Positions 26,401-38,958 of a DNA stretch of 64,000 bases are shown here, piece after piece (the first letter of the stretch is position 1; each line of letters begins with the position of its first letter). The translations under genes and the position numbers were made by a program. This DNA comes from Ulva prolifera (lineage: Eukaryota > Chlorophyta > Ulvophyceae > Ulvales > Ulvaceae). The stretch spans positions 4,494,430 through 4,558,429 of the forward strand of contig CM041204.1 of NCBI GenBank assembly GCA_023078555.1, read 5' to 3'. The notes below the pieces were generated by a model that made no database searches, was not told the origin of the DNA, and worked only from the letters and a program-made list of their open reading frames with translations.

Positions 26401-29400
26401 ATGCACGTGAAGTCTGTGCAGAGCTAAACCACTGCAAAGCCACCTGGACAAAGCGCTGCCACTGCGCATAACCCTGAAATGCACGCATCCCACATCGTAG
26501 GAGTCCATGTCGCGCCCGTGATGCAGCCCGCATGAGCTTTTGTGTTTTGTTCTGCCTGTGCCATGTGTACAGACGCCAAGCCTCCCACCGCCGTGTCAGG
26601 GCTGACACGCGCCAGAAGTTAAGAGCATGCTCAAGCTGACCACGCTTGAAGCTGCGCTGAAGCGCCCATTTGTGCCAGCAAGAAAACGCACTAGCAGTTG
26701 TGCGGTGCTGAAGCCGGCACAGAGCACGGCGTGCAGCAGCTAATGTCTCGGGCTTGGGGAAAGACGTGTCAACCCATGAGTTCCAGCATCTCCGCAAGCG
26801 CCTGCAAGTGCAACAGGCAATGTTTTGTCAGTGGGAAAGAACACTCAATGTCATCATTAATACCACTCTCATCAGCCCAATTCACAATAATTCTATCATC
26901 ATTTGCGCTGATTGATGCTTGCATGCACGCTGCCCGATGGCAAATTGCAATTCGCGCACACACATGCGTGGCAGCCACAAGAACATAAATCCTTATGGCA
27001 GCCACAGGAACATAAATACCGATCATGAATCATGGGAATTCAATTCAGGCCTGTTCTTATATGGAACTTCAGTACATGGCGTGAGAGCAGAAGAGCACCA
27101 CTGATGCATGATGATCGCCGCCACCATGGCCTTCTTGGAGATGCGCACAACGTCCCGCCAACACGCCCACGCTCTTGCAATACTATTGTGCCTCAAGCGC
27201 ACCAGTGCCGCAGACATGATGTCGCGATTGCGTGCTTTGAACTTTGCCCAATCCTTCCAGTGGATAAAGGCAGAAGCCTGCAAATCGTGCGCCACATCAC
27301 ATCTCCACCGCTCACACACTGTTGTAATCTAATTATATCTTTTGTCGGTGATGATCTGTGCTCACTGCTGAAGGGCATGCTGCTGTGACAATTGCTGCGT
27401 TCCTAGCAGAGTAATCAGCATGGCGATCGAGCCGGGGTCATTGACAGCAAATGATGTGAATCTCAACTCAAATATCAATCAGCAGGGGCATGTGCGGCAT
27501 ATGCCACTGATTTGAAGCAGTGTACTTGTGTAGTCAATGCTGCTAAGAATTTGAGGGGACCTGGCTGGACGCGCACATCTAAGCAACAGCACATGCACGC
27601 TCACAAATAAGGTCAATTTCAGACGGATCTCTGCCGCAAACATCACAAATGGATCACACCAGCTTTCCCGCCCTCCAGACACGCACAGCCTTGTCCATCG
27701 TCTCCTTTGCGTGCTTTGATTCTGCCATTGTGTCTGTCCATGTGTTCCATGCATGGGAAACATGCACATTGCAGATACGGGCAGCTGCAGCCTGCAGCAG
27801 GCCCCGCTTTCGCTGCCGCCAATGAACATACCCTTTCCACCCGCTCCATGCAGCTGCAATCTGCGCACGCTGCATCCGTGCAACAGCCTGTGCAAGCAGA
27901 GAGCGCTTATGCTTCCACTCTGCGGCACGCCATAGCCACGTTGCAAAGGCCTTTGCCTGCGTCAGCTCTGCCCACGCCACTGCCGCCCGCTGCAGCTTCT
28001 GCCGCTTCTCGCGAAGCATGCCAGCACGCTCCCACCACCCCAGGAACGCTGCTGCAAGCGTCCGAGACATCAACCTTTGCGCAAGGTCTCTGCATCTGTG
28101 CATAACGTGCACGCCTTCACGCCACCCATGCAGGGCTCCTGCCGCTGTGACACGTGTGTGGTGCGCTGCAGCAAGCCTTTCGTTTACCCCGTACTCTACT
28201 GCATCCTGCCACGTCTGCCAGGCTCTCCCGAGCGACCTCTTCATCAACCACTGAAGGGCGCGATGTGCGGTCCGTACATCATTGACATGGTCCACCCATT
28301 GATTCCATGCTGAAGCCACACTTTGGTGCCGCAGATGCGCGACCGCACGCGAAATGGCCTCACGCTTGGTGGCTTGGTGGCTGCAGTGGTCCGTCCATGA
28401 AGACCAAGCAGCTCCCAGCCTAAAGGCGCGAAACTTTGCGGCAGCTCGCTTCATAAGTGTAGCCTTCCGCTGCGCATGAGCACAGCAGTCCGCCCATGCA
28501 CCCCACACGGACGCCAGGAGTACGTTCCTCGAATGTTGCACAGCCCTGACCATGAGCGCCGCCTTTCGTTTCGCTTGGACACAGAATTCCAGCCACGTGA
28601 CAAAGGCAGCGGATACTTGACGCTGTCGCCAGTGCTGCTGGGCACTCTGCAAAATTGTTGACTTCTTTGCTTGCCAAGCTACATGGCCCCTCCATTGGTC
28701 CCACGCAGCGCCCAACAGTCTACACTGCCACCTTTCCACACAGGCCGTGATCAGGCGCCGCTTGCGTGCCCTCCACACGGCATAAGCAGTCCAGGCCTGC
28801 AGTGCCTGGCCAGCGCGATACCGCCTCATATGCGTGACTGTACGCTGTGCCAGATTGCGCTTGAACTGTCGGTGTTGCACAGCACATCGCCACGAGGCGA
28901 TTGCCTTTGCCAGTACACCCGCCTGCAGGTGCCCCACTGCGCGTTCCAGCAGCCGCCTGACATGTTTTGCCTCAGCTATCCAAGCCTGCCACCCACAGAA
29001 TGCAGCATATGCTCTACTCATTGCAATGCGCCGCGCCACTGCCGTGGCTGCGTTCCGAGCTGCCTGCAGCTTGACGCAGTGCTCAGCCCAGCCTCGGTAT
29101 GCCTGTGCCAGCGCTGCTTGATTCCATCGGGCAATGGCACGATGTAGCTTGGCTTCTCTGCTTGCTGCAGCGTGCCATGATGAAAATGCGGCAGCCAACC
29201 TTGAATGGATGATGCGCGTCAAGATAGCGTGAATCTGGTCCCTCCTGCACGTTGCAGCAGGTGTGTTCATAGCATTCCACCTCAGGATGTGAGCTACAAA
29301 TCCCAAATGTGCACATGCCTACACGGATGCCTGCTGTAGCAACACTGGCGTGGGCTGTATACTTTGTGCAGACAATTAAACTTCATGGACAAAATTCGCT

Positions 29401-32400
29401 GACCATGTCAAGATTGGAGGATGCAGGACAAGTGCTTCAAGCCATCTTGAATAAGTGGAAACTGTCACGAAGATGGGCACCAAAATCCTGTGGCACGATG
29501 GCCTGTTCATGATAGTGTACACTGGCAGGAGCACTTGAGAGGCGCTTGTACCTGTGCCGGGTCTTTTCGGATTCGGCCTTCCAATCAAGCAGGATCCGGT
29601 TGGCTAGTAACTCACGTGCAGCAGCATAGGCCCACTCTAGCTTCCATTGAGCTCTGAAGGCGTTAACCCAGCAAGACAGCATCGTTTGCTGCACACAATG
29701 TGTATGCATATGTCGGACGGCACCCTCCACAGCTACCAACCGCTGCCTTACCTTAATGGCCTGTACCCTGCAAGATGTTGGTTGTTCAACTGCCACTCAG
29801 CAGAAGGGAAACTCGCTGGTAGTCAAGTGTGAACTCGAGGCATCGAAGGTTTGCCTCAGAAGGACCAGTGCAAGGTTGGAGGCAGCTGGAAGGTAAAAGT
29901 TTTGGCCATCCAACCCTAGCATGTCTCCATATGCATGGGTTCTGAACAGACGGTATGAATGAAGATTGATTCTCTCACACTGTGTAATGGTGTCACAATG
30001 CACATGAAAAGTCACACCAAGTGGCGAAGGCCGATGCCATACTGGTGGTTTGAGCCATCCTCACCCACAGCTGCGCAGTCTGCCTGGCTGCCCAGAGCTT
30101 TGCAGTTCTATCATGCCAGGACGCAAATGCCCTAGCAAGCGTGCCGTGTCTCAGCCTTACAATCACCTGCGTGGCCTTAGCAGCAGTTGAACAAAATCAT
30201 GCAAGCCGTTGCGCACAAGGTCCACACACAATGATGCCATGTGTGAGTCAATGCCTGCTGTGGCAAGTGTCGAGCAGCATGAAACCAACATCTGTCAGAC
30301 AGCTTCAATGACAGCACAGCCATGCGTGTAGCTAGGAAGTCGTACGTGCTGACACCGCGCTTGGACTGTTGCTTTATCAAGGGCATACTGCAACCATATG
30401 TTGAATGCCCGGCGGGTAGTATGACGCCTGATCCTGGCTACAACAAGAGCCAAACCCTCGTTCAGATGCAGACTTCTTGCAGTCCATTGACGCCATGTCT
30501 GGAATGCCAAACTCCTAGTATTCCGCGTCCAGAACGCGATGGCAACCTGCAATCAGTGTCGGCCGTTGATGCAGGCGGCTACAGCCGAGACGACTACGCA
30601 GGCACATCGAGCGGAACATCCACATGCTGGAAGCTCCAGAACGCAACTTGCAAGATACGTCATGCATGTGCTACCCTCTACAGGTCTAGACTTGCACAGA
30701 GACCAACTAACAAACAAAAAACCCCTCAGAAAGCACAAACATGCTTCCCTGGTCTCGCTGTTCCGCACATGCAAGCCAGCTGGGCTTAACGCTATCGCAC
30801 ACCTGCATGCGTTCCTCCTTCCTCGCAACAGTCTGCACCCTGGTACGCCAACTTTCCATTGCTACCATCAAAGCTCTCCTGCGCCACCTAGCGAGAGCAC
30901 GGTGCATCCTTGACCGCATCCACAGTGCTGCCTGTGTGCCTGCCTGCCACAGCATCAGAGTCTCCGTTGCACGCCGGCGGTGACAGAGCTTGTGGAGAGC
31001 TACCTCTGCCACACCATGGAGCGCAGTGCTGGCCGCCATGGACCTCCAGAATTGTAGACCCCGCCTCTTTGCGCCCCGCGCTGCATGTCCTGATGCAGCA
31101 GCATCTGCTACTCTCATGCGCGAAGCGGCAGCACGTAGTATTGCAAAACAACGGCGCAGAGCACTGCGCTTCAGGTGCAGGCCTGCAAGAGCCATTTGCT
31201 TTGCCACGCGGGACGCCTCCCGCCACAATGCAAGGCTACAGAGCAGCTTTGTAGAGTTACGGTGAGCCACAGCAGACCGGTGTTGTCGCTTCTGGTGCTC
31301 AATGGCCCCCCGCCAGTGCCAGAAGCTAGAGCGGGTTGCAGACTGTGCCCAGAGCGTTGTTGCGCGGGACAGCTGCACTGGAGCGAGGCCGCGCCAGCGC
31401 TGTAGCAAGCGAGTGATGAGGTTGACTTCCCAGAAAGCCACAGCGGTGGACCATTGAGCAATGGCTGCATCACGGGCAGGGCGGCTCATTCGGAGGACCT
31501 GGCTGTGGTGCTGCCAGTATCGAAAGTCTGCAAGTCGATCCACAATAATTTGGAGAATAATATCATGCAGACAGGACAACAGGCACAGTCTGGTGCGCAC
31601 GGCAGGACAAAATGCTGTGAGTCTTAAATGCTGCCATGTCTTCATCAGGCAGTGGAACTGCATTTGCCATGATGCTCGAGTTCTCGTCTTCGTTGAAGAT
31701 TTTAGGGGGCCTTTCAGGTAGAGATGGCTGTCGATGTGCATGTGCATCCATATGTGATGCCATGCGCTGCCCACTGACAGGCCAGCGCATTGGTGGCGCA
31801 GGAACGAGTTCAGCTGTTCGGCTGCGATCCACACGCGCTTCAGTGCGTGCTGGCACAGGAGTCGCCGTACGATCTGGAAACGGTATTGGGAGATGATTGG
31901 TTTGCACACAATATGCTGGTGTGACTTGCTGCCGTGGGGTGCATCCCAAGGGCCCTGTAACAGACTTATCGGATTTGTGCACTCCGTGACAGTCAGGCAG
32001 GTGAGGATGAGATCCAAGCGGCGAATATGGACTTGTCGAACGATTGCAACACACTGCTGGGGACTGCTCATGCACTGGCAGATGCTGGCGCTGCTCCAAC
32101 ACACTGGAGATAGGAGAAGATCTGCCCAAGCTCTGAAGCTGCTCTGCCTGCAAACGCCCAGGTCGAAGTCTTGCCAGTGGGACACTTCAGGCCCAGAACT
32201 GTGCTTTCGTGGCCGTGACTGTCGACAGTATCGCACTTGCAGCTTCTCCCACCAATTCGGGTATGGTTCTAAGCACAATTTCAGCAAGAAACGGTAATAG
32301 CGTGTGTCTTCTTCAGGAACCATTCCTTTGCTACGTAGGACCAAATCATAAGCTTGTAGCAGGTGTTTCAGGGACGGATTAGCTGGACCAGCATGCACTT

Positions 32401-32440
32401 CCCTTGCTCTGCCTTCTGCACGCGCGAGAATCGCAGCCAT
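17462..32440 (-). CDS. Giant Sfi1-like centrin-binding repeat protein
   Basis: Sfi1 proteins form long helices that bind one centrin per repeat and build centrosomes, basal bodies and related fibres. About 20 minus-strand exons were recognised: 32440-30803, 30546-30356, 30166-30065, 29767-29552, 29244-27660, then segments near 27320-27127, 26809-26050, 25740-25300, 25220-24900, 24490-24180, 24110-23770, 23400-23190, 22830-22480, 22290-21990, 21356-20502, 20121-19780, 19640-19440, 19033-18450, 18200-18060 and 17770-17462. Nearly all encode repeats of about 33 residues with cores such as LGAAWSSWTDH or AFSSWRAA (A-x-x-x-W or W-x-x-W). I count about 80; yeast and human Sfi1 have roughly 20. The start (ATG at 32440) precedes a non-repeat domain with PEEDTRYYRFLLKL, and the last exon is Ser/Arg-rich and non-repetitive. 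Total length is roughly 3,000 residues. The exons after 27660 have approximate edges. The first exon is open throughout, but in-frame introns within it cannot be excluded. Two neighbouring genes instead of one are possible, though no internal start or end is evident. Confidence 0.85.
20502..21356 (-). repeat. Sfi1 repeat block in one exon, about 9 repeats
   Basis: A single exon, with acceptor at 21356 after tgatgcag, encodes consecutive repeats with cores FRAWCHAV, WRAWAAFV, FSSWAEFL, FKSWAGSV, FTRWVEAT, FSAWLDRV and MEAWQAAV spaced about 32-33 residues apart. This regular spacing is the best local proof of the Sfi1 family. Confidence 0.85.
22975..23025 (-). mobile_element. Relic of LINE tail in an SFI1-like intron
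   Basis: On the minus strand the sequence contains GGTGCTACCTGCC, then a degenerate middle, then tttgtcacac, the subfamily A tail with several changes. Only the last 40-50 bp survive. It lies against TGTG, as the other tails do. Confidence 0.5.
27660..29244 (-). repeat. Sfi1 repeat block in one exon, about 16 repeats
   Basis: A 1.6-kb exon (acceptor after aacgtgcag, donor GTGTGA) encodes about 16 consecutive repeats. Examples of cores are FSSWHAAA, YRGWAEHC, IASWRCAV, WDQWRGHV, FVTWLEFC, WGAWADCC, WSSWTDHC, WNQWVDHV and WSGWKGYV. Neighbouring repeats resemble one another closely, suggesting growth by internal tandem duplication. Confidence 0.9.
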
Positions 32441-33365
32441 GACCTGAAGACAGGAAATGTGCACTATAGTGAGCTAGTACGATCGCCATTCACAGTTTCG
32501 CATGTGTTGGTTGCGGTAAACCACCTGGAAGTCGAATTCATTGTATGCTTCTTGTGGCGCATTGCGTGGCATCTTTGGAGATGGCCTGTGCAAGGACACA
32601 AGGTCTTGCTGTTTGCGTCTCGGGTGGGATGTCATGTAAACGCTCCGGTGGCTATTGCGCATGTACGCCGTTGGCCTGTCGGCGTGACTGTGACTTGACA
32701 GCCGAGTCGACCGAGCAGCCTAAGGTCACGCACATCGGCATGATATTTTGCGGCAAGTATTCAACGATGAATTCGCCCGTGGCATATGGCAGCTCTTCAA
32801 CACCACGCTCCTACGCACACGCATGGAAAGCACGCAAGCGCGCCACAACGGGCATTCGGCCCCACCTTCAACGCAATCACCAACGTCGTAGGCTCATGGC
32901 ACACTCTGGCGACGACGTCATCCAAATGGTCATGTGACACGCTCCGCTGATACAGCAACTGCAGTGTATGGCCTGCCGCCGTATCTCTCGAGTCGGGGGC
33001 CACTCCCCTACCCGCGATACGTAAACGAGTCTATGATCTCCACAGTTACCCAGGGATGTGCCTGGTTTTGATCAGATTGTCGGGCCGCCACGCCTCTTGC
33101 TGTCTCATTAGCACACTGTTTTCGTTGTTGCCCATGCTGGTCAAACTGCGCGCCCCAGTCGCCACAGCGTGCGTGTGACATATCACAATGCAAGACGTGC
33201 CACTTGCAAATCTTGCCAAGGCGACCCGTACTGCAACGATGTGACGATGTGACAAAGAACAGCGCCTGCTCGGTGGCTGTGAAACGTCGATTCCTCGCGT
33301 GCGCATATCAATACCGAATTCCTGGCCCAGTAAACTGCCTTTGCCTTCCGTGATCCAGTCTAGTC
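32441..33365. promoter_or_regulatory. Shared upstream region of the SFI1-like gene and TBCB
   Basis: About 925 bp separate the two divergent start codons. No other gene is apparent, so this must hold both promoters. I see no clear TATA box or known algal motif. The TAATAATA-type elements were not scored. Confidence 0.45.
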
Positions 33366-34311
33366 ATGGCCGGGCTAGCCAGTATGATCTCGAGATCTGA
33401 GCTTGATCAACTCAAAGCCTATGTGACAGCTCCGGGGAAGCTTGGAGCGAATCAGGCCGATAGCACCGTCCTGCTCCACGTCACTCACTCCAATCTTCGG
33501 GCCGAGTTCATGGAACTTCGGTTTGACAAGCATGTACGGATCCCTCGGAAAGCACTTGGCTGCTACAGAGAGTTGCTTCTTCTCTCGGCGCATGTGGCAG
33601 CATTCAATCATCACTTCCTTTGCCCTGTAGGCCACGGTTGACTCGATAAAGAGCAAGCTGGTATCACATGTCGGCACATCGCCATCGGCCATGGAGCTTG
33701 AGTTGAAGGACTCACAAGGCAGGCTTCTTGCGAGTCTGTCAGATCTAACGAAGAAGCTTGGATACTATTCCCCCCAAGATGGCTTCATACTGCATGTTCA
33801 CGATGTTGATCCTACCTCTGTGACCGCAGACGGTTGGCTGGAAGATGTTTCGAAGGTAGAAAAGTACGTAATGTCAGATGCCGATTATGCCATGAGAGAT
33901 AACACATATCGCAAATATAAGGAGTCCAAATTGGCGGAGGACGCAGAGTGGACTATCGAGAAAGAAATGGCTCGAAGAGCAGGCAACGAGGCACCAGCTG
34001 CTCAGCAGAAGGTGACAGACCCCGAGTACCAGGCTACGGAGGCAGGTCTAATAACAGTAGGATGCAGGTGTCAAGTGAAACTAGGTGCACGGCGGGGAAC
34101 TGTGCGATTTGTTGGTAAGGTCCAAGAGCTTGCGCTGGGATACTGGGTCGGGATTGAGTACGATGAGCCTGCAGGAAAGCATGACGGGACTGTGAAAGGC
34201 ACTAGATACTTCCAGTGTCCGTCGAATCACGGAGTGTTTCATCGGCCAGATAAAATTGACCTAGGAGACTACCCTGAGATTGATTTCCTTGGTTCAGATG
34301 ATGAGCTGTAA
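33366..34311 (+). CDS. TBCB: Tubulin-folding cofactor B
   Basis: Cofactor B captures newly folded alpha-tubulin from the chaperonin and, with cofactor E, takes part in tubulin dimer assembly and recycling in the cytosol. Two exons, 33366-33533 and 33631-34311 (donor GTACGG, acceptor ccctgtag), join in phase 0 to give 282 residues, a usual length for the family. The N-terminal ubiquitin-like domain covers about residues 20-105 (DSTVLLHVTHSN, then KLGYYSPQDGFILHV). A helical linker follows (DADYAMRDNTYRKYKESK), then the CAP-Gly domain at about 200-265 with GYWVGIEYDEPAGKHDG and the loop FQCPSNHGVF. The acidic C-terminus ends in DDEL, comparable to the acidic end that binds CAP-Gly domains in animal homologues. 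The gene is divergent from the SFI1-like gene and 523 bp ahead of a WD40 gene on the same strand. Confidence 0.95.
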
Positions 34312-34833
34312 GCATGCTATTGGTTAACCATGCCACGTTGTGGAACAGTTGCGCAGCACTGAACCATGTTTCAGATGTCTGCCAGGACATGCGTATGCAA
34401 GGGCCCTGATCGATCCCTGATGATCGACCATGCTCATTGGGTGACGACATGAGCACGCTTTTGAAACAACGCAAGTAGCTCCACACGCCGAAAATGTCTG
34501 CCAGCGATTGACAGCGCAATGCTCTCGGGTTCCTTCCGGCCATCTACACGTGTCATGCCATGCATGCGCGTCGCATACTACAAGCCAGATAGCTTGTGCT
34601 GGCCCAACATGGTGTCCTGCATTGCAGCCATAGAAGACGTTTGCAAACATACGTTTCGCACCAGATCTTTCGGCCGCACGCACCTACTGACTTCAGTGCC
34701 AGCTTCGCAACTTGGAGCTAGATCGGATCTTCCCTGTGCTACAGCTCCCGTGCTGCAAGCGACAGCAAAACTGCTGATTTGTTACTCACACGTTATGAAG
34801 GCCAGGTGACGGTGGCACGACTGCATCTGGACG

Positions 34834-36809
34834 ATGGACGCCAATGACATAAGCGGCATCGAGCCAGTGGTGCTAGAGGCGGGCCTAAGCGGGACGTTTG
34901 AAGAGCATACATCAGATCAACAGGTGTGCTGTCAAGAGCTTTGCGAATGTTTGATGGGATCTGTGTCGGTTTACACCTCTGGTTCGGCGTAGGGAATCGA
35001 CTGGCACCGACTTCATCAGCGGCGAGACGACTACCGTGCCGAGCGCTTGGCTCAGTACAGGAATTACACAAATGTGATCGAACCACGTCTGGCGCGATAT
35101 AAGAATCTCCGTCAGTTCCATGAAGGAGGTGCCTGCCCACCTCTGCGGGAGATGCTTGTCAACCATATCCCATCACTGCAAGGTGTCACTGACCTGCACT
35201 TCTTCACTGCGATGATATTATGCAGAGCTTGGTGGTGAACTCACGGATCGTCCTATGGACGCGTCCCTCTATAGGTTCTATCGAAATTTTCCCCAAGTTC
35301 ACTCAAATATCGTCCACTTTCAGCTCCGCAACTTGATCTGGTCGACCTCATGCCATGACCTGTACGTTGTCTGCGGTAACTGTATCCGGCATTGGAATAT
35401 GCTGACAGGGAGGAACAGGGTGATTCTCGATCTCACTGGTAAGCAGCAACATGGAGGGCAAGGATCCAGGTACATGGGAGTTGTCCACATATCAACTTCC
35501 TGTGTGAAGAACGGGCTGGCTGCTGCGGGTGAGTGGTATTTCTGTCAGACAGTCATCTGTGGGCCTCTGGATCAGACCTTTCAGGCTACCATCCATATGT
35601 CCCACACCACATGTGTGACCTGCATGTGGAGTGAATCGTGCTATGGAAGATAACAAACTCACCAAATCTTCTCTGGTACAGGAGGTTTTAGTGGTGAAAT
35701 CGTCCTGGCGTCTGTAACGGGTAAATACCATTGGGGTATGCGTGTCAGCAACTCTGACAATTGCATCACCAATGGCCTTGAGCTTGCCGAGGGTCACAGT
35801 GGCGCATCCTTGCTTATAGCTGCAAACAATGATAACAGAGTACGTGTCTTGGATGTCGAGACGAAGAATCAGAGCTGCAGCATAGACCTCCCATGGGCAT
35901 CTAATGGAGCATCAATGTGCCCAACTCGAAGGTACTGATTAGATTCTCATGTGCAGGCAGAGAGTCCATACAGTGCTCTTGCCTGATACTGAATGCTTCA
36001 AACTATGCTTGTTGTCTTCTGTTTTGTTGTTCGTTTGCATGAGCAGGCAGATGCAATTGGTTTGTACCTTTGACACATACGTTCAAACAAGCAAAAGATG
36101 GTGCACTGTCTTCAATGCACAAATAATCTCTTTAGCATCGATACTTGTACAACTTGTTACTGCATCGAGCCTGTGAAGGAAGATGGCTGGGCGCACTGTC
36201 ACTGTGTCTCCCCATCTTGCCTGGCGCATCCGCGGCCACTGTGTGATGTGCGTCTATAGCGTCACTCAATCAAGCCTGCTGTTGCGAATTATGAGTGCAC
36301 ACGCAGATGAGGGGCACATGTCTGCACCCGTGTGCAGGAGCATGATTGCAGTTGTTGGAGATGACCAGGATGTCCATCTGCATGACATGTCATCATGCCG
36401 GCCTGTCCTCAGCCTCAAGGGCCACCTAGACTGGAGCTTTGCTGTGAGTTGGCATCCGAATGGCAACCTCCTTGCCACTGGTAACCAGGACTGCACAACC
36501 CGCATCTGGGACGTCCGCAGCCCTGGCGAGGCACTAGATGTCCTCCCGTCCGAGATGGGCTCCGTGCGGTCGTGTCGGTTCTCTCCAGATGGCCTTTCAC
36601 TGGCGGTGTCTGAGCCAGCTGACTTTGTGCATGTCTATGATGTGAAGAATGGCATGGCCCGTGGACAGGATATCAACTTCTTCGGTGAGATTAGCGGGAT
36701 AGCATTCTCGCCTTCGAGTTCGTCGCTTTTCATCGGGATTCCGGATCAGATGTACAATAGTGTCCTGTGCTATCATAAAGACAGTCAGGATGATACCCAA
36801 ATGCTGTGA
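34834..36809 (+). CDS. WD40-repeat protein of the plant/fungal family related to Arabidopsis At1g78070
   Basis: Five exons, 34834-34923, 34993-35128, 35226-35528, 35682-35931 and 36338-36809, close in phase to 416 residues. After a short acidic start comes the family-specific segment GIDWHRLHQRRDDYRAERL, then VHFQLRNLIW, which precedes the propeller. WD blades follow: SLKGHLDWSFAVSWHPNG with LATGNQDCTTRIWDVRS is the clearest, and the end carries EPADFVHVYDVKNG, INFFGEISGIAFSP and LFIGI, a strongly conserved finish in this family. The family is found in plants and fungi and its function is not established; a scaffold role is the usual guess for a propeller. The assignment to the At1g78070-like group is from memory of that family. 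The start codon could lie further upstream if an earlier exon exists. Confidence 0.88.
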
Positions 36810-38958
36810 GGTCCTTCGTGGTCTGGCATGCATTGTCTGTGGGGATCCATAGATAATGTGAATGCGCTGTGTTGCATGTGCAGTCACAGCAAGTCCTGTT
36901 TTATGAGAGTATAGGTCGCTACTGAGATGCAGTAGCCGTGGCAGGTCTCCAGTTGAGAACTGCACGTGAAGACTCGGCGACAGTATGGGTGCTTGCGAGG
37001 TGTAGCCGGCTGTGAGTATGCAGGGTTTGGCCTGTGGCCTGTGTTTTCAAAAGCCAGACTAGAGCGAAATCAATTATCTAGAATTATTCCCTTTTTAATC
37101 CAGCATGTGGTAGTGGAAGGCTCACAACAGATGACAAGTTAGCATTTTGACCAGCATCCGCAACCCATCGTGTTTGAAGCCGTCGAGGATGAATAGTAAT
37201 GTTTACACGACATAACGATTAGAATACTGAGTCGAAATCCGCAGGTAAACCGTGGCGTCTTGCCTTATGTACCTATTGTGTTCAGAACAGTGTCAGCTGT
37301 GCCTGCCTGGCAGCAGCCCGCAGCGCTGCAGTACTCGAGACAACGAGGTACAGTGCAGCTGCAGCGAAATGGCATCAGTGCTGTACGTTATTGCAGACAT
37401 TAGTGGCGGTACGGTAGCAGCATGATCTTAAGCGTGTTAGCTTTACGAAGTGCTGAGTTATATTTGCAAGCCTGATCCAATGTTGTGCATAGGAGAACCA
37501 AATAGCGCTGGTCTAGCCGGAAATCTGCCTTGCTCATGTGCTGAATTGAAATGAGGTAGAAGTGCCACTGCACGATGCTACTTGCATGACGATCACGGAA
37601 CGACGTTGTTAACTTCGGCCCATGCTAGAACAACAAATCCAGGCCCGCTCCACAACAGCCGGTGTCAAGGTTGCCCACTCCATGCTGTCTTGCTGCTTCC
37701 AGCCTTCGCTCTACATGGCCACCTGTGAGCCCAGTGGCACGTGCATATGTTGCTGGGCTAGTACCACACGTAGTCATGTTGCGGCTGGCTTGTTTCTCCC
37801 AGCAGTCAGGCCTCCTCCATTTCCGTGCAGCGCGCCACCTTTTGCAGGTCAGCCCTTTTGCAGGCCAGCCCACTTCGTGACTCGTCACGCCCTGCACATG
37901 CGGGGCACGCGTGAAGTTGCTGAGGAAGCTGTGGTTTCGGCGGCATGTGTCGGAGGCTCCTCGCGGGGGGGCATGCGCCATGGAGTCTGCCATGTAGGGT
38001 CAACGGAGAGGACTCTTCCCGCCTGCTGCAGTGTACTCGAAGATTATCAAGCTGCCAGCGTGCACAAATGCATCTTTCCAAGGCCGTTGCATTCTTTCAA
38101 ATCCTACCATGGTATGGTGTGACAGCCTGCAATGGGATTGTGGAGCACCTCCACTTCGATGTACAGCAGAATCGGCACCCACCCAGCGCAGTCCTATACG
38201 CAGGGAGCACATTAGAGATCCTTAACAGGACCGATTGCACCCAAGCCAGATTTGCACGATCCTGTTTCTCGAGGTGTTATATATAATCAGCTTGTGTTAC
38301 AAAGACGAGCTAAACATCACAACTAGTACCTGGCAACACTGATCTCAACTTTTGCGTCCACACTGTACTCCGCAGCGCTGTTCTACTTGTGTTCTTACCC
38401 AAAAACCACAACGGGGCATGCAGATTGATCGACAGCACTGTATGGCGTACACTGCCACTCATAAATCCACATTCTTCCGCTGTCCAATCGAATGGCATTT
38501 GCAACCAAACAACAAACTCCATTGACTGCCATTAATGGGACGGTATTTCCAGGGTTATGAAGTTGTGAAGCCTACAGCATTGTAACTGTACAAATGCTTC
38601 CTATGCAAGCGGTTTCAGATCTGCTATCAGCAGGTCCAAGAATAATCAGATCACAAGTCTCCCTCGAACCGGCATTTGTGTGAGGCATCAGTCCTTTTTG
38701 ACAGGTGGACCGCCACCAGAAGTGGGGAGGCCAGAGTATGTCTGCACACCAGCAATGGTCAGGCTGTAGGTGAGATGGCTAAGTTTGATGACACGTCTCA
38801 GTACAAGCACAGTGACCTGCCTGCATGGCCTGACAAGAACGATGAAGCGACGACACGCTAGGAAATCCACCGAAACGAGCGAAAACACATAGGAGCCCAT
38901 CAGCGCTTTCGTATCAGCCAGGCAGGTGGCACAATTGCACCAGAAGAATTGTCAATCG
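36810..38958. other. Intergenic, no identified gene
   Basis: Contains 3' flanks of the converging WD40 and phosphate carrier genes. Frames of 60-170 codons occur on both strands at 37622-38290 and 38676-38861 but have no motif, no splice logic and Cys-rich composition. A small imperfect tandem of a 15-bp unit containing ccttttgcagg lies near 37840. Confidence 0.5.

Noticed and set aside
35439-35462. Possible 24-bp intron in the WD40 gene (GTAAGC ... AG)
   Set aside because: Too short for a spliceosomal intron; the frame reads through without a stop, so it was kept as coding.
37622-38122. Plus-strand frame of 166 codons
   Set aside because: Cys-rich with no domain, overlapped by other equally long frames on both strands.
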